This document shows positions 12,396-23,785 of a stretch of DNA of 64,000 nt, in pieces (positions within the stretch are counted from its first letter, which is position 1; each line of letters starts with the position of its first letter). The translations under genes were made by a program, and so were the position numbers. The stretch is from Tupaia tana (lineage: Eukaryota; Chordata; Mammalia; Scandentia; Tupaiidae). Below the pieces are notes generated by a model. It was not told the DNA's origin, searched no databases, and was given only the letters and a program-made list of their open reading frames with translations. The stretch lies in the NCBI GenBank assembly GCA_026018925.1, contig JAKSZU010000009.1:69428949-69492948 (forward strand). Direction: 5' to 3'.

Positions 12396-13241
12396 GGATC
12401 AATTATGCATTAGATTTCTTACATAGTTAAGCACTCCCTTTCAAGATTATCCCTCTTACCAATTTTGGAAACATGCTTTAGTCTCTTTTTTAAAAATAGA
12501 TTTTTCCCTTGACTCATATCTATAGTCAGCTATCACCCTAGTTTTCTCCTCTTCGCTTCATAACCATACATCTTAGAAATGTTGGTTTTACTATTTAATC
12601 TCATTTCTTCAACTTTCACTCCTAACTCACTCCAATTTAAATTCTATCCCAATCACTCCACCTAGCTTGTTCTCATTAACATTACCAGTATCAATGAAGC
12701 TCATTCATACCATTTTCAGTCCTTAGCTTTCTTCACCTATCAAAACAGAACCTAAAACAATGTCCAACTGCCTTTTTCTCCAAATAACGTGCTCTCTTTA
12801 TTCCATGACACAATTTTTTTTTCTTTTTTCTCTTTTATCCTCTTCTCAGTATTCTTTGTGTTCTCCTCATCTAATGTTGGAAATCTTCAAAGCTTGCTTT
12901 TATGGTTCTTTGCCCACTCCATACTCTCTCCTCAAGGGAACTTATTTGTTTTATACCCATGCTTTCTATTTTCTTATTCTTTTTTTTTCAGTCTGGAAGC
13001 CAGACCTCTCATGATTTCAGAAATATTTATCTGACTCTCACAGAATATCTCCATTTATTTTTCTAAAAGAAACTTCAAATTCACCATATTTATTGCAACT
13101 AGTGACTTACTTATGACCTAATGATTACAGTCTAAATGATTGGCACATATTAATCCAGTTTTGGAAATGTGAAATTTAGAAGCTGTCCTTAAATACTTCT
13201 CTTTCCCTTACTCTCCATGTCCAAGCTATTATAAAACCTGC
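12396..13241. other. Pyrimidine-rich strand-asymmetric sequence
   Basis: Long C/T-biased stretch without a nameable repeat. Overlapping open frames of about 80 aa arise from low complexity (runs of F, S and L). Confidence 0.45.
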
Positions 13242-13515
13242 CTTTTTTTAAAAAATTTGCCAGAGGGCTCATTACTCACCAGAAAGAGACAAAGAGAAAG
13301 AGAGAAAGAAAGGGAGAAGGAAAGTGAGAAAGCATCCTCTGTGGGAAATGGTCATGCCACAACCCCTTCTCCATTTCTCCCTCTCCTTGGAATTTTGGGC
13401 ATGCAAACACATGTTCCCAGCTTGATTTTCAAGCCACTGGTTCTAGGACTTGAACTACACAGTAGGTCATGTGGGATCCAGCTGCCTTAACCACCATGCC
13501 ACTGGCAGGCTCACC
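13242..13515 (-). mobile_element. tRNA-derived SINE, type A-like, degraded
   Basis: GA-rich 3' part, type A linker remnants ('ttgggcatgcaaacac') and a head ending 'ccaccatgccactggcagg'. Confidence 0.82.
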
Positions 13516-13539
13516 TTGATAATTTTATGCAGAAAGAAA

Positions 13540-14300
13540 TTTCCCTGAGTAACAAGAATTTTTCCTTATTTTGCCCATCATCATACCTCCAGCACCTAGT
13601 ATTATCAGTGGAGGGATCTGAGCTGTTATATGAAACATTCAGTTCTTTGGGTCCAGGTCTCTTAGTACAAGACCTGCCAGAAGATGTAGAATGGAAAAAA
13701 AAAAAAAAAAAAAAAAAAAAGAAACACAAACAGGGGCCAGCAGGTGGCGTGGTGGTTAAAGGCACTAGACTCCCACATGGTTCAAGTTCTGGACCTGGTG
13801 GCTTGCTTTCTCACTTTCCCTCTCTCTGTCTGTCTGATAAAACTGGAAAATAGTAATAATAATAAAGGGAAATAAAATAATTCTTAAAAAGAAAAAGGAA
13901 AAAAACACAAGCATGTGTAAAGTAGAGAAAAAGAAGCTTTAATAGAAAAGTAAAGATTTTTAGTAGAAAAGAAATACACCTCCATGCCAGAAAGGCCTGT
14001 GAGTGAGCAGCTGGCAGAGAAGGACAGCTGTAACTGGAAATGGGGATAGGTGTTACTTTTATCCCAGGGTCTTGTCATGAATATTAGAAGAGGAGGTCAG
14101 TCATTGCAGCTAAGTCTTTCCTTTGAATTCCTTGGTTTCCATCTGAGCTTGCATACTTTTCCCTTAGGTTAGGAATCTGAGGAATTTGCTTAACCAATCC
14201 TCATTCTTCATCATCTTCAAGGATACCAGGGGTTCTAGCTGTGATTGATGTGTCAGATGTCCCCTTTCTTGGCATATTGGAACTTGCTGCTCATAATATC
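13540..14300 (-). mobile_element. Unclassified LTR-like element, copy 1, split by a SINE
   Basis: Two blocks are clearly related to 55.2-56.0 kb: 'agttctttgggtccaggtct' (13641-13660) and the region 13905-14090, including 'gctttaatagaaaa', 'gaaatacacctccatgcc' and 'acttttatccca'. On the minus strand this gives a 'ctattaaagc'-type promoter or poly(A) region, as in a retroviral LTR. A poly-A run and a type B SINE interrupt it. Family and exact ends are unknown. Confidence 0.5.
13733..13903 (+). mobile_element. tRNA-derived SINE, type B
   Basis: Starts 'gggccagcaggtggcgtgg' and ends 'aaataattcttaaaaag'. Approximate TSD 'aaacacaaaca' / 'aaacacaagca'. Inserted in the LTR-like element. Confidence 0.9.
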
Positions 14301-14487
14301 TTCATATAACATTAGCACAATACAAAGTAAGGACTCAGTAGCTATGTATTACATGAATAAACTAATAAACATTGGAAGTATTAGTAACTCAATGTGTTAA
14401 TATGCTCATATACATCTTTTTTTTAATGTACCTTTTTTTGTTAGGACTAAAGTATTACAAATATATGTAAAAATTTTAGGTCTATTA

Positions 14488-14945
14488 GTTTCCTTGGTGT
14501 ATTGCTATAAATTACCAAAAACTTAGTGACTTAAACAACAGAAATTTATTATATTATAGTTCTATAGTTTAGAAACCTAAAATGGCCCTCACTGGGCTAA
14601 ATCAAGGTTTCAGTAGGGTTGCATTTCTTTCAGGAGACTCTATGGGAAAATCATTTTCCTTGTCTTTTCAATATTCTAGATGCCAATCCTATTCCTTGGG
14701 CCCATTGCCATCTTACCCCTATCTTCATAGTTAGCAGCAGTCCTTTTCAAATTACATCATTCTGAACTCCTCTTTTGCCTCCTTCTTCCATATGTAAAGC
14801 CCCTTATAATTAACCTGGATAAGCCAGGACAGTTGTTCTAACTTAAGGTCCGTTTAAGTCTACTTGATAACTTAATTCCCCTTTTCTATGTAATAATTTT
14901 ATAAATTACAGGGATTTGGATGTAGACATCTTTGCTGGGCCAGTA
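14488..14945 (-). mobile_element. MaLR-type solo LTR (MLT1-like)
   Basis: In antisense: 'tattagtttccttggtgtat', 'ataaattaccaaaaacttag', 'aacaacagaaatttatta', then the later 'gggatttggatgtagacatc'. This is the MLT1 order on the minus strand. Confidence 0.75.
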
Positions 14946-15034
14946 TTCTTTCTACTAAGGAAACATATAGAATAGACAAATAATCATCAATTGGGCAACA
15001 TACATAAATGCAACAGTTGGTACATTTTAATAAT

Positions 15035-15455
15035 CACTACCATTTATTGACAGATCATCATGTTCTATACATTGTGCTTAGTATTTCAGATGTGTTATTT
15101 CAATGCTCAGTATGAAATAAATAATTCTTTTTTTAGAATTATTTCATTTAACTTTATTTATTTATTTTAATTTGACCAGAGAGGGACAGAGTGTGAGAGA
15201 GAGAGAAAGTGAAAGAGAGAGAATGAGAAAGCAAGCCAACAGGTCTGGGACTCGAACCATGGTTGGCCATGTGAGAGTCCAGTGCCCCTAACCACTGTAC
15301 CACCTACCGGCCATTGAAATAAATAATTCTATTATCCTCAGTTTACACATGAAGAAACTGAGTATTTGAGAAGTTAAGTAATGAGAAATTTCACATTCTA
15401 TTAGGAGCGCTGGGCTTCAAACCTTAAGTATTTGACTCAAAGTTCTGCTTTTTTT
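15035..15455 (-). mobile_element. L2/MIR-type ancient element split by a SINE
   Basis: Flanking pieces carry the 'catttattga...tgtgcttagtatttcaga' and 'attatcctcagtttacacat...gaagaaactgag' blocks of an old L2/MIR in antisense. The interruption is a type B SINE with a clean TSD. Confidence 0.75.
15129..15314 (-). mobile_element. tRNA-derived SINE, type B
   Basis: Perfect 16-bp TSD 'tgaaataaataattct' at 15113-15128 and 15315-15330, inside the L2/MIR remnant. Confidence 0.96.
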
Positions 15456-15725
15456 TTTTTTTTTTTTCTTTTTTTGGAGAGGTTTTTGCTATAGGGCGCG
15501 TGCGCTCGCCAGACAGACAGAGAGAGACAGAGAGATAGAAAGCAGGAAATCACCCCCCAGGGGGGATGGCCACGCCGCAATCCCTTCTCCTCCATTCTCC
15601 TCTCGGGATCTTGGGCACGCACGCACACGCGCCCAGCGTGAGTTTAAGCCGCCGGGTCCGGGACTCGAACCGCGGTCGACTACGTGGGAGTCCAGCGACA
15701 TAGCCATTACGCTAACTGCTGGTCC
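15451..15725 (-). mobile_element. tRNA-derived SINE, type A (A1), very young
   Basis: Nearly all CpGs are intact ('gggcgcgtgcgctcgcc', 'ggtcgactacgtggg'). A box and B box match Pol III consensus. It differs from the copy at 61989-62277 by about five transitions over 250 bp. Short TSD 'ctgctttt'. Confidence 0.96.
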
Positions 15726-15758
15726 CTGCTTTTGTTTTTTATTATTGCTTCTGTTTAG

Positions 15759-15979
15759 TTTTATTTATTTATTTTTCCTAAGAGCAGGAGAGAGAAAGAG
15801 ACAGAAAGATAGGCATTTCCAATGGGGTCTTCACTTGATTTCAACCACCAGCTTTGGCCCTCTCTGGATTATGGGCATGGGTACACTGGGAACATGCAGG
15901 GAGATCTTCAGACTTGCACCCGGAAACTTTCCATGTGGGTCAGCCTCACAGAATTACCACTCTGCCACTGTCTGGCCAC
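15759..15979 (-). mobile_element. SINE, type C
   Basis: Antisense copy with 'ttttatttatttattttt', a GA-rich stretch, a body with 'tggattatgggcatggg' and an end 'ccactgtctggccac'. Distinct body from types A and B; related to copies at 33.0, 33.35, 48.3 and 57.85 kb. Confidence 0.65.
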
Positions 15980-17323
15980 CTGTCCTTCACCCCTGGCCCA
16001 CTTTTGTTTTTAAATCACTGTTCTCTATTACCTATGTACCACATATGTGGGTTTAATTTTGTGGTTTCATTCATCAGATGTTTATACAACTTTCAGGATT
16101 TTTTTGTATATTGTGCAATTTCTTAAAGGCTTGTTAGGTTCAGTTGTAATGTCAATATGCTACTAGAGACGAAGTGATAAGTATAAAATAATCATAGTAA
16201 GGGAATCAACGATGCTTAAGTATAAATGTTAAGAAAATGAAGCATGAAAAATGACAAAACTTAACATTATTTGCACAGAAAGAATTTTCTTACTTGATTA
16301 GTGTGTGTCAATAAATAATTTTATTTACAAAAATAGTGACACAAATAATAATTGTTATAAAATAGAGTCAATTTCTAAAAGACAAGAAAACAAAAGTAAC
16401 ACAAGTTATTCATGATCATCACTTAATTCTTTTTAGTCCAATGATAGAAGAATAATCAAAATGAAAATATTCATGTGGCAATTTAGTCTAAGATAATATT
16501 TCTGTGATCCTCACATTGACCTCAATATTAGCCTCCAGATATGTGAAAACAAAATTCAAGCAAAATAGCATTACATCTGTGTGTTTTAAGTAATATAAAA
16601 ATGAATTTTATGTGATGCATTCCTTGCATTCTAGAGGTAACAATGAACCCAAGGGGTTACCATCACTTAACAGTAGAACTATAGTAGACCGGAAATGTTT
16701 TAAGAGAGACAGCGAATGCTATGGAATTTTATAGAAGGATAAAAATCCAAATTAGTTGAAGTGTTGTGGTAGTCATGGTTGCTCCTGCTCAGAATAATTA
16801 GTCTAAACCAATCATGATTATCAAATCTTATTTCCAGTAATTAATTTAGAAACAGTCATGTGACCCAATCCCATCAACTTGACATGAGTAGAAGACAGTT
16901 GACTTCTCAAAAGAGTTAGTACTGTACTACAAAAAAGCATACTTGCCCCCTTTGATTCTCACCAAGTCACAGGGAATACATGGAACCCTTACAATCCTAT
17001 TGATAGAAGCCTGAGGGAAAAGTCAACATATGGAGGAAGACAGATTGAAAAAAAAAAAATCACAAAAAAGTGGAGCTAGATAGAGCCTTGAGGTCATCCC
17101 CTTTCCAGACTCTCAATTCTGTAAAGTAGTACAGTTCAGTGGTGTTTAAGTCAGTCTGAATTATGTTGCTATTTTATGAATCTAAACCACCCTAATTATA
17201 CAGAGCAAACAATGAGATAATATAATATAGTAGAATTATACAAATAACCTCCTCCCAAATTTTACAACCTGAAGAGTTATGAAGTGACTTGTGGAAAAAG
17301 TGAAAGAATTGATTGAGATGAAG
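15980..17323. other. No feature recognised
   Basis: AT-rich. Around 16800-16900 'tgacccaatcccatcaactt' resembles old mammalian interspersed repeats, but I cannot name one. Confidence 0.4.
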
Positions 17324-17336
17324 AAAACAAAGATAG

Positions 17337-17621
17337 GGAACCAGCAGTTAGCGTAATGGCTATGTCGCTGGACTCCCACGTAGTCGACCGCGGTTCACGT
17401 CCCGGACCCGGTGGCTTAGAACTCACGCCGGGCGCGTGTGCGTGCGTGCCCAAGATCCCGAGAGGAGAATGGAGGAGAAGGGATTGCGGCGTGACCATCC
17501 CCCCTGGGGGGTGATTTCTCGCTTTCTGTCTCTCTCTGTCTGTCTGGCGAGCGCATGCGCCCTATAGAGAAAAACCTCTCAAAAAAACCCCTAAAAACAA
17601 AACAAAAACAAAAACAAAAAC
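17337..17621 (+). mobile_element. tRNA-derived SINE, type A (A2), young
   Basis: TSD 'aaaacaaagatag' at 17324-17336 and 17622-17634. CpG-rich ('gggcgcgtgtgcgtgcgtgc'). The B box reads GTTCACGTC and the tail is (AAAAAC)n-like. Confidence 0.96.
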
Positions 17622-17713
17622 AAAACAAAGATAGAAGAGTACAAAAGGGAAAAGCAAAAAAATGGGTTAAGGTCCTGTCAGAGGTAGGAAGAGGGAAGTA
17701 AAAGAGGAGGCTG

Positions 17714-17755
17714 TCTTCACAGACTCAGGGTAGATCTTCACAGACTCAGGGTAGA
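17714..17755. repeat. 21-bp tandem duplication
   Basis: The unit 'tcttcacagactcagggtag'+a occurs twice in direct succession, without mismatch. Confidence 0.95.
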
Positions 17756-18170
17756 CTGATGATGTTTGCAGCTACAGGAAAGTAGAAAGAATTTGAAATA
17801 GCCCCTGGGGATTCATGTAAACAACTTTATATAAATATAAAAGTGTTGTCATGTAAGAGTGAGGATATCCATTAGTTAAAAAGATTAATTAACATATCTG
17901 GAGGGTATGACCAATAAAGTATAATGTTGGAGAAATACTAGCAAGAAATAATTATAAAATATTAATCTTTTAATGACTTGAGGTTTGCATGTGTTATCCA
18001 TATAGACCTAAAATAGTGCCTACAGCAAGTAAAACACCCAATATATGTTGAATGAACAAATAACGTAAAGGAGGAATGATTTCTGACAAACAAGTAAAAA
18101 GCCAGTCTGAATTAAGACTAACAAGCTAGCAAATCTCACCCAGGACACTTGGGAGATGTGTTTAGAATAT
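17756..18170. other. No feature recognised
   Basis: AT-rich sequence; 'cctacagcaagtaaaacac' near 18020 resembles the end of a MIR or L2. Confidence 0.4.
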
Positions 18171-18213
18171 TTTTTAAATTAAAATTGTTATTTTTCATAG
18201 TCAAATAATAATT

Positions 18214-18270
18214 TTATATATATATATATATGTGTATATATATATATTATATACATATATATATATATAA
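18214..18270. repeat. Imperfect (TA)n microsatellite
   Basis: Alternating TA with interspersed TG and AT breaks. Confidence 0.95.
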
Positions 18271-18587
18271 TTTCTGGGGCATAACATTGATGTTTTGATA
18301 TATATTTATAATATGGAATGAGTAAATCAAGCCAATTACAAAAGCATCATCTCATATAATTATCATTTTGTGTGCATGTTAAAAATATTTAGAATCTGCT
18401 CTTTTACCATTTTTGAAACATTCAATGCATTACTATTGTAATTACTGTCACGTGCAATAGATCATTATAGTAAAACTTTGTTTCTTTTAGTCAACATCTT
18501 CCCTTTCCCACCACTACTCTTCTTCAGCCTCTGGTAACCATCATTCTTCTCTCTATTTCCATGAGTTCAAATTTCCTACATTCCACA

Positions 18588-18861
18588 TTTTTTTTTAATT
18601 ATTAGAGAGAGATTTTTGCGATAGGGTGTGTGTGCTTGCTGGCGAGACAGGGAGGGAAAAAGACAGAAAGCAAGAAATACCCCCCTCACTCCTGGGGAGA
18701 CGGCCAAGCCACAATCCCTTCTCCTCCATTTTCCTCTCAGGATTTTGGGCACACATGCAAACGCGTCCAGCATGAATTTTAAGCCACTGAGTCTGGGACT
18801 AAAACCATCGTCGACTACATGGAGTCCAGTGACTTAACCGTTATGCCATATGCTAGTCCCC
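18588..18861 (-). mobile_element. tRNA-derived SINE, type A
   Basis: Inserted in the antisense L1. TSD 'acattccac' at 18579-18587 and 18863-18871. Confidence 0.94.
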
Positions 18862-19652
18862 AACATTCCACTTTTAAGTGAGATCGTGTAGTATTTATCT
18901 TTCTTTGGTTTATTTCACTTAGCATAATATCATCTAGGTTCATGTATGTTATGGCCAATGACAAGATTTCTCTCTTTTTAAGGCTAATATTTCATTATGT
19001 GTATATACTACATTTTCTTTATTCATTTATTTGACAATGGACATGTAGGTTTCTTCCATAGCTTAAGAATTGTGAATAGTGTTGCCATGAACATGTGGGT
19101 ACAGATGTTTCTTTGGCATTCTAATTTCAATTCCTTTGTATATGTACCCAGTAGTGAGATTAATGTATCACATAAAAATTCTGTATTTAGTTTTCTGACA
19201 ATTCTCCCATCCTGTTTTTCACAATGACTGTATTGACTGACATTCCACAAACAGTACAAAAGGGTTCCTTTTTCTCCAGACTGTCACCAACACATATTGT
19301 GTTTATCTTTAGTCTTTTGATAATAGCTATTCTAATAGAGGTGAGGTGATATCTCCTTGTGGTTTTAACTTGTATTGCCCTGTTGATCAGTAATAAAGAA
19401 CATTTTTTCATATATTATAGGTCAAATGTTTTAAACGTTTTATATAGGACATAATTTGCTTGAAAGTCAATACAAGTTATTTTTAAAATGAAAGGCTTAA
19501 ATTTTGTTTTCAATGTTATGTTATATGCACTATTATTATTTTTAGCTAAGCATTTCCTGCATCAATGGTACAAAAATAGTGTCAAACTTGCTTGAATTTT
19601 AAAAAATTATAAATTTTAAGTATCACATTGTGATTTTATAATAGTTAAAGGA

Positions 19653-19943
19653 GGGACCAGCAGTTGGCATAATGGCTATGTCGCTGGACTCCCATTTAGT
19701 TGACCACGGTTCGAGTCCTGGACCCGGTGGCTTAAATTCACACCGGGCATGTGTGTGTGTGTGTGTGTATACCCAAGATCCTGAGATGAGAATGGAGAAG
19801 GAATTGAAGCATGGCCATCTCTCCTGGGGGCTAATTTCTTGCTTTCTGTCTCTCTGTCTCTGTCTTTCTGGGGAGCACATGTGCCCTATGGCAAAAAAAA
19901 AAAAAAAAAAGCCCTCTCAAAAAAAAAAAAAAAAAAAAAAAAA
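19653..19943 (+). mobile_element. tRNA-derived SINE, type A (A1)
   Basis: Contains a (GT)n expansion in the linker (about 19750-19768) and two A-runs near the 3' end. Its left TSD 'atagttaaagg' (19641-19651) has its partner only after the next SINE, at 20208-20219. Confidence 0.93.
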
Positions 19944-19947
19944 CAGT

Positions 19948-20207
19948 GGGAACCAGCAGTTAGCGTAATGGCTATGTTGCTGGACTCCCACGTAGTCGAC
20001 CGCGGTTCGCATCCCGGACCCGGTGGCTTAAAACTCACGCCAGGCGCGTGTGCGTGCGTGCCCAAGATCCTGAGAGGAGAATGGAGGAGAAGGGATTGCG
20101 GCGTGACCATCCCCCTTGGGGGTGATTTCTCGCTTTCTGTCTCTATGTCTCTCTCTGTCTGTCTGGCGAGCGCACGCGCCCTATAGCGAAAATCTCTCAA
20201 AAAAAAA
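19948..20207 (+). mobile_element. tRNA-derived SINE, type A (A2), inserted in a poly(A) tail
   Basis: Head-to-tail after the preceding SINE. Both lie within one pair of TSDs, so this copy probably landed in the first SINE's poly(A) tail. CpG-rich. Confidence 0.94.
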
Positions 20208-20219
20208 TTAGTTAAATGA

Positions 20220-21080
20220 GAAAAATAACACATCTAATATTACTTAACACTTAAATTGAAGTATTTTAAGTAATGTTAAAATTATAATATGTATTATAAT
20301 ATGGTATTGTAAGAAATATGTATTTCTTGTACATGTATAGTAGCCTGGCAAATATTATAAATAATTTTAACCACATCATTTGTTCCTTCAGTACAAAAGG
20401 GTACTGAAATTTGTAAATGTCTAGATACTTTTAATTCCAAAGGTCTGTCTCAGGTTACACTGAATAATTGCAAAAGTATCAGTGTTTTATGTAAGACACT
20501 CACCTATGCTGTCACTCACCTAGTCACATAATTTCTAGGCATAGAAAAGTTTGAATTATTATTAAATAATTTGAAGCCAAGAAAGATAAAGACAATAGAA
20601 AATGAAAGGTAATAATTTCTAGTGAAGGTAAAATTGAGCTACACTATGATTTTAGACTGTAGGCTAGAAACCTATTTTTAAACTTAGTATTTTGCAATGC
20701 ATTTAAAAGTAACACCCCTATTCCATGTAATGACACTTATACAGACATTCTTACACACGTGGATTATGTTCCAGACTGTTTAACAACTTATAGTTACTGT
20801 AAGACAATACATTTCCCCAGGCCTCTGAGTCTTTATTCACATCAATCCTTCTCTCCCTAGAGTACCCACTTGCCACCTTTGTGCTTTCACAAGGCTTCTT
20901 AGCCAAAATATAACCTCCAATTTGCCCCACTGGGAATTCGTCACTATGTCTCCTATTCCCCCCATTGTATTCTAGACTTCTCTTCTGACAGACTTAAATA
21001 CTGTTACACATTGTTTAAAAGTTCGTCTCCACATGTGGTTATCAGTGGGAGATGGGTTACTGGTAATGTTGATATCACAT
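20220..21080. other. No feature recognised
   Basis: Unique-looking sequence, locally C/T-rich near 20820-20990. Confidence 0.45.
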
Positions 21081-21084
21081 AGAG

Positions 21085-21725
21085 AGTTTCTTTTAAAAAA
21101 ATTAAAAGTACCATACAACCCAGTAATGCCACTCCTGGGTATTTACTCAAAGGACAGGAAAGCAATCAGTTGGAAAGACACTTGCACATTGACATTTATT
21201 GCAACATTATTCATAATTGCTAAGACATGGAATCAACTCAAATGCCCGGGAACAAATGACTGGATTGAAAAACCGTGTCACATATACATTGTAGAATATT
21301 ACTCAGCCAAAATAAACAAACAAACAAACAAAACAATGAGATTCTGTTATTTGATATGAAGTGGATATCTGTAGAAGACTTAATGCTGAGCCAAGCAAGA
21401 CAGACTATGAAAGATAGACATTATACACCCCCACTCTACGTCTGCATTTTATGGCAGAAACTGAAATATTGGAAGATATCACAGCAAGGACAGCAAGTGC
21501 AGATACCAGAGACTGTATAAGAAGGGTTGGATAGTGGTGGATGGGAGGGAGGAGCTCAAAGACAAAACATTTAGCAGACATAACAATCAAAACTTACCTG
21601 TTAAATATGATATTTATGGTAATATCTTTGACTTGATTGACAATGCAATGCATGTATGCTTTGAAAAACCAAATTGTTTTATGTTTAAGATGTACAAAAT
21701 TAAAGGTAAAAAATATTAAAATTAA
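21085..21725 (+). mobile_element. L1 3' end: ORF2 C-terminus plus 3' UTR
   Basis: One reading frame to position 21359 gives an ORF2p C-terminus: PVMPLLGIYSKDRK, KDTCTLTFIATLFIIAKTW, then IYIVEYYSAKINK. The 3' UTR follows. The element is 5'-truncated, so it encodes no complete domain. Confidence 0.9.
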
Positions 21726-22380
21726 TAAGCCAGGTACACCTATGACTTCTTAAATTTTAATATCAGACTATGAAACCTGGAAATATGTTTTCTTTTTTCC
21801 CAAACACCAAAATGTTCATCATGGGCATACCCAAATAAGAAACAGATGTAATTGTATACAATCTGACAAAATCAAGTATTAGTAAAAGTGTGATATTTTC
21901 ACATAGTGCTAATAGGAAGGTAAGAAGGTAAAAACGCATTGTGAGTGATGGCTACTATCTAATAACAATGAAACTATCCATGTCCTACTAGCACACATTG
22001 GAGAACAAGAAATGCATTAGCAAAAGAAAAGAAAGAAAGGAGAAAGAAAGAAAAAGGAAGAAATAGAAAGAAGAAAGAAGGAAAGGAAGAAGAAAGGAAG
22101 AAAGAAAAAGAAAAAGAGAAAGAAAGAAAAAAAGAAATGACCTAAATAAAAATAGTATTTTAAAATAACATATATAGCATATATATTATTCATGGCAACA
22201 TGTGCACAAAAACATAAAAACTGGAATGGAAAGATACACAATAAACTCATGATAGTGTATAGTTCTAGGGAGATGGAGATGGAAATAGACCCATGGATTA
22301 TAATTAGATCTACACCTTTTTTCCTTAAGTTTTTGGAAGGATAATGTGTATGTACATCAAACATATATCATAAGAGGCAA
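21726..22380. other. Mostly unrecognised, with a polypurine tract
   Basis: Apart from the GA-rich tract at 22018-22135, nothing is recognisable. Confidence 0.5.
22018..22135 (+). repeat. Polypurine (AAAG/AAGG)n tract
   Basis: About 118 bp, almost purely A and G on the plus strand, irregular repeat unit. Confidence 0.97.
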
Positions 22381-22384
22381 TATA

Positions 22385-22800
22385 GATTAATCGTTTCTAG
22401 TCTGGACTATGGAATCAGATTCCCTGGTTTTCATCCTAATGATCTGTCTTAGCTCTGTGATCTTAGACAAGTCATTTACTTCTCTGTACATCAGTTCCCT
22501 GGGCTGTTAAATGACCATAATTTTGTAAGTGCCTAACTTATGAGTTGCTGTAAAGATTAGGGGCCAGCAGGTGATGTGGTGTTTAAGGGCGTTAGATTCT
22601 CACTTGGCCAACTGCAGTTCAATTCCCAGGCCTGGTAGCTTGGCTTCTAACATTCTCTTTTTCTCTCTCTCTCTCTGTCTTCCTCTCTCTCTCCCTCTCT
22701 GGTCAAAATAAAATAAACAAATAAAGTTCAATAAAATAATTGTTTAAAAAAATTACTCCATGGCAAGTGCTCAGAATTGTGCATGCATATTATAAGTGGT
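22385..22800 (+). mobile_element. MIR element split by a SINE
   Basis: MIR core order: 'ctggactatggaatcagatt', 'gctctgtgatcttagacaag', 'cttctctgtacatcagttcc', 'gagttgctgtaaagatta'. It resumes after the SINE with 'ggcaagtgctcagaat'. Confidence 0.85.
22561..22750 (+). mobile_element. tRNA-derived SINE, type B
   Basis: Starts 'gggccagcaggtgatgtgg', has a long CT-rich part, and ends 'aataaaataattgtttaaaa'. Inserted in the MIR. Confidence 0.93.
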
Positions 22801-23472
22801 TTATACATATTTTCTGTCTTTATTATTATTAATATTATGTCATTTGGGAATTTTTAATGAAGCATACTTATCAGTAAAAGATTTAGAAACAAATAAGACC
22901 ATATAATAATAGTAAGTTTTAGGTAGTGGCATATAAGCACGTGTTATATTATTCTTTGTGATTTTCCTGTATTTTTACATCACCATACCTACTTCCCAAT
23001 ACAAAAAATGAAATAATAGGAGAACCATTTTATTGTCCAATATCTGGTACTTAACCCAATGTTAGTATCATGTGACAAACAATATTTTTGGGGTGAATGA
23101 ATTTAAACTAAATAACATATGTGGCCATTTCTAGTCTCAAGATTCTGTGTATTTAATTATTCATCAGAAATTCTGAGGAAGAAGAACCCTTAATTTTTCT
23201 CCTTTTCTTAAGGAGAGGTAGCACATAGATATACTCTCCTTAGCTCATAAACTTTTAGATATTATCATACATTTGTGAGTATCTACATAAAGCATTAATA
23301 CCCTTTTTGAAAACTTCAAAATAAACTCATAGCTATTGTATATCTACATATCTAATTATCTCGATTTTTTATTTTTATTTTTATCAAAGTTGTATATGTA
23401 CATACATCATGGAGCCAAGTAGTATTATAGAGCTTATTATGGAAATAAACAAAATTGAACTGATATCTTCTG
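22801..23472. other. No feature recognised
   Basis: AT-rich unique-looking sequence. Confidence 0.45.
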
Positions 23473-23690
23473 AGGCTAAGCCATGGTGGAGCATATGGCA
23501 GTATGTGCCTACAGGCCCAGCTACTCAGGAGGCAGATGTAGGGAAACTATGAACTTGAGGCTAGCCTGGGTAACATAATGAGACCCTATCTTCTGTCTGA
23601 AAGATCTGGGTACAGTGACATGTGCATTTGGTCCCAGCTATTCAAGAGGCTGAGGCAGAAGGATTGTGCAAACCCTATCTTAAAATAATA
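23473..23690 (+). mobile_element. 7SL-derived, Alu-like dimeric SINE
   Basis: The first monomer (to about 23591) reads 'gtgcctacaggcccagctac', 'tcaggaggcagatg', 'gaggctagcctgggtaacat', 'aatgagaccctatct'. After a short linker, a second, internally deleted monomer (about 23602-23681) reads 'ggtcccagctattcaagagg', 'ctgaggcagaaggattg', 'aaccctatctt'. These are the 7SL RNA Alu-domain blocks of primate Alu/FRAM and related SINEs, in the right order. It is well diverged and not attached to a tRNA head, unlike known tree-shrew chimeras. It is the only such element seen here. Confidence 0.82.
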
Positions 23691-23703
23691 GCAATAGTAA
23701 TAA

Positions 23704-23785
23704 TGGTGGGACAACTATCGGCCTGATTAAGGTAGATGGATCCCACATGGTTGACTGAGCGCTTTGAGTCCCAGGATAAATCTCC
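23704..23785 (+). mobile_element. Partial tRNA-derived SINE head
   Basis: 'ggatcccacatggttgactg' followed by 'tttgagtcccagga' resembles the head of types A/B, truncated at 3'. Confidence 0.5.

Larger units (their letters stand above)
18175..19420 (-). mobile_element. L1 3' region in antisense, split by a SINE
   Basis: Follows an L1M-type 3' end read in reverse: 'cttcagcctctggtaaccat', 'tatttcacttagcataatat', 'atttcattatgtgtatatac', 'attgtgaatagtgttgcc', 'tatgtacccagtagtgagat' and 'acaatgactgtattgactga'. Not coding. Confidence 0.85.

Noticed and set aside
12760..13034. Two overlapping 80-residue hydrophobic frames, at first sight small membrane proteins
   Set aside because: They come from a C/T-rich strand-biased stretch (F/S/L runs) with no family match, and overlap in different frames.
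22018..22364. Minus-strand 115-residue frame with a phenylalanine-rich tail
   Set aside because: The tail is the polypurine tract read in antisense; there is no other support.
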